Positions 58,962 to 64,000 of a stretch of DNA of 64,000 nt are shown piece by piece. The translations under genes and the position numbers were made by a program. A model generated the notes under the pieces. The model saw only the letters and a program-made list of their open reading frames with translations, was not told the origin of the DNA and did no database searches. Every line of letters begins with the position of its first letter. Position 1 is the stretch's first letter. The DNA lies in NCBI RefSeq assembly GCF_006517175.1, contig NZ_CP041186.1, positions 1,639,001-1,703,000 of the forward strand, in the 5' to 3' direction. Source of the stretch: Persicimonas caeni (lineage in GTDB: Bacteria; Myxococcota_A; Bradymonadia; Bradymonadales; Bradymonadaceae).

Positions 58962-59082
58962 TATTTGGGCGGACAAACTACGATTTGGGGGGTCGAATAT
59001 CGACGGTGGTCGGTTGTTGTTTTTCGAGTCTGAACCACGGTTGCCCCCGCAACCCTCAAATTGTAGTTTGACTGCCCAAATA
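58962..59082. repeat. GACAAACTAC palindromic element, second locus
   Basis: An inverted pair with arms at 58962-58991 (TATTTGGGCGGACAAACTAC...) and 59053-59082 (reverse complement reads TATTTGGGCAGTCAAACTAC...), around a 61 bp spacer. It is the same arm family as at 10991-11145 and shares the GGGTCGA that follows the left arm there. It lies between the terminator and thyA. Confidence 0.88.
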
Positions 59083-59124
59083 GACCGCCGATCATCCCAC
59101 GCCCCCCTCAGCCCCAGACGAACC

Positions 59125-59919
59125 ATGCGACAATATCTCGACTTGATGGCCCACGTGCTCGAGCACGGCACTGACAAGGGCGACCGCACCGGCACCGGCA
59201 CCCGCAGCGTCTTCGGCTACCAGATGCGCTTCGACCTGCAGGAGGGCTTCCCGGCGGTGACCACCAAGAAGCTGCACTTCAAGTCGATCATCTACGAGCT
59301 GCTGTGGTTCCTCAAAGGCAGCACCAACGTGGGCTACCTGCAGGACAACGGCGTGCGTATCTGGAACGAGTGGGCCGGCGAGGACGGTGAGCTCGGCCCC
59401 ATCTATGGCCACCAGTGGCGCAGCTGGCCGACCGCCGACGGCGGCCAGATCGACCAGATCAAAGGGGTCATCGACAATATCAAAAACAACCCCGACAGCC
59501 GCCGCCACATCGTCAGCGCTTGGAACGTCGGCCAGCTCGACGAGATGGCCCTGCCGCCGTGCCACATCCTCTTCCAGTTCTACGTGGCCAACGGCAAGCT
59601 GAGCTGCCAGCTGTACCAACGAAGCGCCGACATCTTCTTGGGTGTGCCCTTCAACATCGCCTCTTATGCGCTCCTGACCCACATGGTCGCCCAGGTCACC
59701 GGACTGGAGGTCGGCGACTTCATCCATACATTGGGTGATGCGCACCTGTACTCGAACCACCTCGAGCAGGCCGAAGAACAGCTCATCCGCAAGCCCTACG
59801 ACCTGCCCGAGCTTCGCCTCAACCCGGACGTCACCGATATCGACGCGTTCGACTACGACGACATCGAGATCGTCGGCTACGAGTCGCACCCGCATATCAA
59901 GGCGCCGATTGCTGTTTGA
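59125..59919 (+). CDS. thyA: Thymidylate synthase
   Basis: A 264-residue ThyA, the same length as E. coli's. It methylates dUMP with methylene-tetrahydrofolate. Motifs: '[19 protein letters not shown]', '[15 protein letters not shown]', the active-site Cys in '[13 protein letters not shown]', '[20 protein letters not shown]' and 'GDAHLYSNH'. The start at 59125 gives the family N-terminus; upstream frame extensions cross the palindromic repeat. It is paired with folA 237 bp downstream, which recycles the dihydrofolate produced. Confidence 0.96.
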   Translation: MRQYLDLMAHVLEHGTDKGDRTGTGTRSVFGYQMRFDLQEGFPAVTTKKLHFKSIIYELLWFLKGSTNVGYLQDNGVRIWNEWAGEDGELGPIYGHQWRSWPTADGGQIDQIKGVIDNIKNNPDSRRHIVSAWNVGQLDEMALPPCHILFQFYVANGKLSCQLYQRSADIFLGVPFNIASYALLTHMVAQVTGLEVGDFIHTLGDAHLYSNHLEQAEEQLIRKPYDLPELRLNPDVTDIDAFDYDDIEIVGYESHPHIKAPIAV

Positions 59920-59944
59920 GAGATGTGATTCCTTGCTTGTTGTC

Positions 59945-60118
59945 GGGGCCCCTCCGTCGGCTTCGCTTAACGCTTCGCCGACACCTCCCCGTGGCGTTCC
60001 GCACGGGGAGGAGCCCCTCGCCAAGCTGCCACTGGTCGATTCACGAAGAAGCACCTCCCCGCGTCGAAGACCGTGGGGAGGTGCCGAGCGCGCAGTACAG
60101 CGCGAGGCGGAGGGGCGC
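59945..60118. repeat. Composite GC-rich palindrome between thyA and folA
   Basis: A 174 bp element with GGGGCCCCTCCG at the left and GGCGGAGGGGCGC at the right, with inner hairpins GCTTCG..CGAAGC and CCTCCCCGTG..CACGGGGAGG, a non-palindromic middle, then CACCTCCCC..GGGGAGGTG. It belongs to the same family as the other GC-rich elements and interrupts what is otherwise a natural thyA-folA operon. Confidence 0.8.
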
Positions 60119-60156
60119 GACAACAAGCAACCACTTGCCAAACCAGGACCAACACC

Positions 60157-60723
60157 ATGAAAATCTCACCTATCGTCGCGTGTGCATGGAACATGACCAT
60201 CGGCAAGGACGGCGACCTGCCCTGGCACCTGCCCGCAGACCTGCGTTTTTTCAAGCAGACCACCATGGGCAAGCCCATGATCATGGGCCGGCGCACCTTC
60301 GAGACGCTGCCCGGCGCGCTCAAGGGCCGCCTCAACATCGTGCTCACCCGCCAAGAGGACTTCTCACCCGAGGGCGTCGAGGTGGCGCACTCGATCGACG
60401 AGGCGCTGGTGATCGCCCAGGAGGCCTATCCCGACGCCGACGAGGTCATGATCTTGGGCGGCGCGCGCGTCTACGGCGAGCTGTTGCCGATTGCCGACCG
60501 GCTCTATCTGACGGTTATCCACGACACGTTCGACGGCGACACGTTCTTTCCCGCCTTCGACATCGACGAGTGGGAGATCGCCTCGGTCGAGCATCACGAC
60601 GCCGACCTGAAGAATAAGTATCCCTACAGTTTTTATCGGTTGGAGAGGGTGGCTCAGAAGCCGGTGCTGGCGGTCAGCCAGGAAGAGGCAGGAGAGTTGC
60701 CGGGGGTCTTGCGGCAGAGGTGA
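60157..60723 (+). CDS. folA: Dihydrofolate reductase
   Basis: A 188-residue DHFR that reduces dihydrofolate to tetrahydrofolate with NADPH. 'VACAWNMTIGKDGDLPWHLPADLRFFKQTTMGKPMIMGRRTFE' shows the Met20-type loop, the catalytic acidic residue in 'LPADLRFFK', and the NADPH site 'VMILGGARVYGELLP'. The C-terminus is about 25 residues longer than in E. coli, beyond 'YSFYRLER'. AGGA precedes ATG 60157. Confidence 0.95.
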   Translation: MKISPIVACAWNMTIGKDGDLPWHLPADLRFFKQTTMGKPMIMGRRTFETLPGALKGRLNIVLTRQEDFSPEGVEVAHSIDEALVIAQEAYPDADEVMILGGARVYGELLPIADRLYLTVIHDTFDGDTFFPAFDIDEWEIASVEHHDADLKNKYPYSFYRLERVAQKPVLAVSQEEAGELPGVLRQR

Positions 60724-60777
60724 CACCTCCCCGAGCCGGGGAGGTGCCGAAGCGAAGCGAAGGCGGAGGGGGGCGAC
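60724..60777. repeat. Short GC-rich palindromic element after folA
   Basis: CACCTCCCC-gagcc-GGGGAGGTG, a nine-base stem directly after the folA stop, followed by GAAGCGAAGCGAAGGCGGAGGGG. It looks like half of the composite element found before folA, and may also terminate transcription. Confidence 0.7.
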
Positions 60778-60814
60778 GCGAAACTGCCCCCTTCCAGGCC
60801 CTTCAAGCTACACC

Positions 60815-62065
60815 TTACTCCCAAGCGTACTCAGCCGAAGCCATCGTCAGGAAGCCGCTGCCTCCGCCGATGAAGTTCGGGCCCTGAGTCAGGAAGTTGT
60901 TCGAGAACGAGCCGTCGAAGCGGAAGTTGCCCGCTTCGATGCCGATACCTGCGTTCCAACCGAAGCCGCCGGGGCCGCTGGCCGAGGTCTCGTTGTCGTT
61001 GTCCTCGCCGGGCACTTCTTGGCTGGTGCCGTCGACAACCCACAGGTACTGGGCGCCGCTGCGGAAGTAGAGCCAATCGGTCAGCTCGATGTCCGAGGCG
61101 ATGTTGAAGCCGGGCAGGATCGCCTGGCTGGTACCCGAGGCGGGCACGTCGTCATCATCGACGTCGGCGTCGGAGCTGGCCGACGCGTAGCTGAGCACGC
61201 CGTAACCGGCGATCACGGTGCCATTGTCCTCACCGCCAACTTCCCAGACGGGACCGGCGCCACCCTGGATGATGAAGTTGCTCTGGCCCGAGGTGGTCGT
61301 CTCGTCACCGCCGATGGGGGTGGTGTCGATGCTGACGCTGTTGTAAGCGACGTCGCCCAAGAAGCCGAGCTCGAAGGGCTGGCCGAGGTCGGCATAACCA
61401 CGCGCTTTGAGGCCAACACCAAAGGCGGTGCCTTCCAGCGGGGTGTCGTCGCCGACATCCTGGCCGCCCGTCGAGAACGCGATGCTCAGCGCGGTGTCGA
61501 TGGTCATCGGACCGGTCATCGAGTAGCCGCCCTGAAGCAGCACGAAGGTCTCGGAGGCCGAAGTCTCGTCGGCGTCCGGGTCGGCCGGAGTGGTCGACTG
61601 AGCGCCACGGCCCAGAGCCAGGCGACCGCCTGCCAGACCGCCACCGACGTCAAAACCGGCGAACAGGTCGACGACCGTGCCCGAGTTCACACCCAGCTGA
61701 CTGGCCAGCGGGCCGGTGGTGTCGCCGAGCGCGGCGAGGCCCGGGTTGCCCGAGGCGCTTCCGCCGTACGGGAAGATCTCGTTGCCCAGCAGGTCGCCGC
61801 GGTGCACGGCCACGCCCATGGCGGCGGTGTCGCTGCCCCAGAACAGGTACGCGTTGCCGGCGTTGGCGGCCGGACCGTAGTCGAAGCCGACCAGGTTGGT
61901 GTTGTTGACCGTCAACTGCGGCCAGATGAACACGTCGTCACGGTCTTCGATGAGGAGGTTTCCAGAGAGGCTGTCGCGACGAGCGGCCTCGGCGTCCTGG
62001 ACGCCCACGAGGCTCAACACCACGACGGCCGCTGCGACATGAATTAGACTGCGGTAAGACTTCAT
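60815..62065 (-). CDS. Exported outer-membrane beta-barrel-like protein, acidic
   Basis: A 416-residue protein with a signal peptide ('AAAVVVLSLVGVQDAEA') and Gly-rich, acidic alternating strands throughout ('YGPAANAGNAYLFWGSDTAAMGVAVH', 'GAGPVWEVGGEDNGTVIAGYGVLSYAS', 'GGFGWNAGIGIEAGNFRFDGSFSNNFL'). The C-terminal 'MASAEYAWE' is barrel-like without the usual final Phe. D/T-rich loops punctuate the strands. It resembles barrel proteins of unknown role found in deltaproteobacteria. AGGTGAT lies just before the ATG. Confidence 0.78.
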   Translation of the reverse strand: MKSYRSLIHVAAAVVVLSLVGVQDAEAARRDSLSGNLLIEDRDDVFIWPQLTVNNTNLVGFDYGPAANAGNAYLFWGSDTAAMGVAVHRGDLLGNEIFPYGGSASGNPGLAALGDTTGPLASQLGVNSGTVVDLFAGFDVGGGLAGGRLALGRGAQSTTPADPDADETSASETFVLLQGGYSMTGPMTIDTALSIAFSTGGQDVGDDTPLEGTAFGVGLKARGYADLGQPFELGFLGDVAYNSVSIDTTPIGGDETTTSGQSNFIIQGGAGPVWEVGGEDNGTVIAGYGVLSYASASSDADVDDDDVPASGTSQAILPGFNIASDIELTDWLYFRSGAQYLWVVDGTSQEVPGEDNDNETSASGPGGFGWNAGIGIEAGNFRFDGSFSNNFLTQGPNFIGGGSGFLTMASAEYAWE

Positions 62066-62556
62066 ACATCACCTACTTCTTGTTGGTCGTGTCGCGTACA
62101 TTCAACAGCTGCGACACAGGTTTTAGTTGACATCCCCGCGCTGACGCGCAACACAGGATTTGTGGGCGAAGAACCCGGTCTATCCTGGTTCCTCGTCGCG
62201 CGCGCTATCTAGCTCCCCCACAAGAGCCCGGCACCGCCGGTGCCGTGGTAGACTTTGCCCCGTGTTCAAACACATAATTGCAAAGAACTCAAGAAAGCTA
62301 TTTTCTTTTCACAAATTCTTCACACACGCCGCGCGGAGTTTGCGGAATGTGCTAGCGCGCCTGTTGCTTCTCAGGTGAGAGGTACGCAGAAGTACCCGAA
62401 ATATTCATCGCCCATCGTCTCCGGTCGTTCGGACTGAGTGTCGCCCGTCGGCATTCGAGTCGAGCAACCCACGACGGAGGGACTCTTCGGCGGCGAGCGC
62501 ATCGTGCGCTTGGCGCCGACCGAGGAAAGACTAAGAATTGCCGCAAGGAAGGCAGT
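62066..62556. other. Gene-free divergent region with inverted repeat
   Basis: About 490 bp between divergent genes with no supportable ORF. GTGTCGC and GCGACAC (62089-62095 and 62111-62117) form a seven-base inverted repeat 24 bp upstream of the barrel gene's start, so it would lie in the promoter or leader. An AT-rich run at 62270-62330 is the likeliest promoter zone for the NYN gene. The rest shows no pattern I can name. Confidence 0.45.
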
Positions 62557-63399
62557 ATGAACGAACGCATCGAAGCTACGCCGAATATCGCCATTTTCGC
62601 CGACACCGAAAACGTCGCCATCGGCGTTCGCGAAGCCAAATACGGCGAGCTCGACATCGCCCTGGTCCTCGAGCGCCTGCTCGACAAGGGCAACATCATC
62701 CTCAAGAAGGCCTACTGCGACTGGTCGAATTACAAGCAGCTCAAAAAGCCGCTGCACGAAGCCGCCTTCGAACTCATCGAAGTCCCCCACGTCAGCTATT
62801 CGGGCAAGAACAGCGCCGACATCCGCATGGTCGTCGACGCCCTCGACGTCTGCTACAGCAACGACCACGTCGACCTGTTCGTCATCCTGACCGGCGACAG
62901 CGACTTCTCCCCGCTGGTGACCAAGCTGCGCGAGAACAACAAGCGCGTCATCGGCATCGGCGTCAAGCACACCTCGAGCGACCTGCTCATCGAGAACTGC
63001 GACGAGTACATCTACTACGACGACCTGGTGCGCGACAAAAAGAAGTCGAAGTCGAACAAGCGCTCCAAGGGCCGAAAGACCTCCGGCGGACGCTCGTCCA
63101 AAGGTGGGCGAAAGAGCAAAGGCAGCAATCAGAAGTCCGAGGGCGGCTCCAAAGAGGAGGCGCTCGAGATGGTCCTCGACCAGGTCGAGGCGCTGTTCCG
63201 CGAGCGCGACGCCAACGTGTGGGCCTCGCTGGTCAAGCAGACCCTCAAGCGCAAGCGGCCGAACTTCTCGGAGACCTTCTACGGCTACCGCAACTTCAGC
63301 CACCTGCTCGAAGACGCCGAAAAGAAGGGCCTGCTCGAGATCGAAAAGGACGAGAAGTCCGGCGGCTACATCATTCAGGCGTTCGGCCCGAAAGCTTGA
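62557..63399 (+). CDS. NYN-domain (LabA/DUF88) protein with C-terminal LOTUS/OST-HTH-like domain
   Basis: A 280-residue protein. The NYN nuclease-like domain (about 10-160) has its acidic set: 'IAIFADTENVAIG', 'KNSADIRMVVDAL', 'LFVILTGDSDFSPLVTKLRENNKRVIGIG' and 'LLIENCDEYIYYDDL'. A Lys/Ser/Gly-rich linker (about 163-205) is likely to bind RNA. The C-terminal region, 'VLDQVEALFRERDANVWASLVKQTLKRKRPNFSETFYGYRNFSHLLEDAEKKGLLEI', fits the OST-HTH/LOTUS winged-helix pattern. The pairing suggests an RNA-processing or RNA-targeting nuclease. AAGGAAGG precedes the ATG. Its 3' end overlaps the convergent VWA gene by 29 bp. Confidence 0.88.
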   Translation: MNERIEATPNIAIFADTENVAIGVREAKYGELDIALVLERLLDKGNIILKKAYCDWSNYKQLKKPLHEAAFELIEVPHVSYSGKNSADIRMVVDALDVCYSNDHVDLFVILTGDSDFSPLVTKLRENNKRVIGIGVKHTSSDLLIENCDEYIYYDDLVRDKKKSKSNKRSKGRKTSGGRSSKGGRKSKGSNQKSEGGSKEEALEMVLDQVEALFRERDANVWASLVKQTLKRKRPNFSETFYGYRNFSHLLEDAEKKGLLEIEKDEKSGGYIIQAFGPKA

Positions 63400-64000
63400 C
63401 CTTCGCATCACGCGCACTGCGCAACTGACGGGCTCGCTCGACGAGCTCGACGAATTCGAGGCGGTCGGAGTCTTCTCCGGCCACCTCTTTTGCCGTCTGC
63501 GCGATCGCCTCGAGGCTCAGGTACCTGCCCAGGGGCGACTCGCCAAGAATCTCGGCAAAGCCCACCACGCTCGCCGCAAACCGAAGGTCGACCGACGCCT
63601 TCGCGAAGCTCGGCTGCATCACCTCATCGCTCAACGACGCCTCGATCTCGAACGCCTCACTCTTGTCGGGGAGCTTGTAGCGCACCTTGACCGTGCCGAG
63701 CGGCTTTTTGGGCGCCTCGTCGACCAACTCGACCTCGTAGAGCACCGTCACCCGGTGCCCGGCGCCAATCTCGCCGGCGTCGGCCGCCGCGTCGTGCCAG
63801 TCGTCCTCGCTGAGCGTGCGGTTGACGTAGCCGATGCGCCGATAGCTCGAGACGACGGCGGGGTCGAACTCGACCTGCGCCTTCACGTCGCGCGCCACGA
63901 CCACCAGCGTCGACAAGAGCCGCTCGCCGAACAGGCGTTTGGCCTCGTCTTTGTCGGAGATGTAGAAGCTGTTGCCGTCGCCGTTGTCGGCGAGTTGCTC
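63371..64000 (-). CDS. VWA-domain protein with DUF3520-type C-terminus (partial)
   Basis: The 3' 210 codons of a gene that runs off the window's right edge, in frame to the last base. The visible part begins 'LADNGDGNSFYISDKDEAKRLFGERLLSTLVVVARDVKAQVEFDPAVVSSYRRIGYVNR' and continues 'DAGEIGAGHRVTVLYEVEL', the conserved join of the von Willebrand factor A domain to the DUF3520 region in YfbK-type proteins. Those are exported or lipid-anchored proteins of unclear role. The N-terminus, including any signal peptide and the metal-binding MIDAS, is outside the window. Confidence 0.88.
   Translation of the reverse strand, partial: EQLADNGDGNSFYISDKDEAKRLFGERLLSTLVVVARDVKAQVEFDPAVVSSYRRIGYVNRTLSEDDWHDAAADAGEIGAGHRVTVLYEVELVDEAPKKPLGTVKVRYKLPDKSEAFEIEASLSDEVMQPSFAKASVDLRFAASVVGFAEILGESPLGRYLSLEAIAQTAKEVAGEDSDRLEFVELVERARQLRSARDAKVKLSGRTPE

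Noticed and set aside
1-64000. tRNA, rRNA or known riboswitch
   Set aside because: I scanned intergenic regions for cloverleaf-like stems and conserved riboswitch cores and saw none; a covariance-model scan would be decisive.
1-64000. Prophage, integrative element or insertion sequence
   Set aside because: No integrase, transposase, phage structural gene or att-like duplication is visible; the repeats carry no genes.

Overview
The window is about 64 kb of high-GC bacterial chromosome with roughly 55 protein genes. I see no rRNA, tRNA, insertion sequence, integrase or CRISPR array. The style points to a deltaproteobacterium of the Myxococcota/Bradymonadales kind: many lipoproteins with acidic Thr/Pro-rich linkers behind the lipobox, receiver-domain proteins, outer-membrane barrels and lone secreted enzymes. 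The lineage is inferred from gene style; no marker gene settles it.

Layout. 0.1-7.7 kb: a SUKH protein, a ferredoxin with a SufR-like Fe-S regulator, hemN, a histidine-bearing membrane protein overlapping a YheT-type hydrolase, a small HTH regulator, and hslO. 7.7-11 kb: a full-length RapA homologue whose ATPase motifs are all altered. 11-18.6 kb: a secreted LNS2-domain protein, arsC, a parvulin-type foldase lipoprotein, a DUF2270 protein, a phosphatase-like lipoprotein, a Sel1-repeat protein and a di-haem cytochrome c peroxidase. 18.9-25.8 kb: a large lipoprotein, a THI5-like protein, and a membrane protein joining an N-terminal zinc ribbon to a FAM20/four-jointed-like kinase domain, apparently starting at an ATC codon. 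25.9-33.1 kb: DUF971, a lipocalin-like protein and two SDR dehydrogenases that share an operator-like palindrome, a CASTOR/POLLUX-type channel, a ferritin-like protein and a DoxX protein. 33.2-36 kb: a metal-site-bearing amidohydrolase paired with a ligand-less one.

36.6-47.4 kb is the most system-like region. A tight minus-strand operon runs: double-receiver regulator, membrane-anchored HEAT protein, processive family-2 glycosyltransferase, alpha/alpha-toroid lipoprotein, TPR/YaiO-type outer-membrane barrel, triplicated beta-helix lipoprotein. Diverging from it is a glycoside-hydrolase-like lipoprotein. Together these read as a complete exopolysaccharide synthesis, export and trimming machine that does not match the Bcs, Pga, Alg or Pel gene order I know.

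47.5-64 kb: a POT peptide transporter, an AbgT-type transporter, an orphan ExbD-like protein lacking the key Asp, another SDR, a PAS/double-receiver protein, an acyl-CoA ligase/hydrolase/fRMsr operon, two outer-membrane barrels, thyA and folA, an NYN-LOTUS protein and the end of a VWA protein.

The intergenic DNA is repeat-rich. It holds roughly 155-175 bp composite palindromes in both orientations, a second family built on a 30 bp GACAAACTAC-containing arm, a 29 bp hairpin tandem array, and CCCTAAA-rich tracts abutting two start codons.
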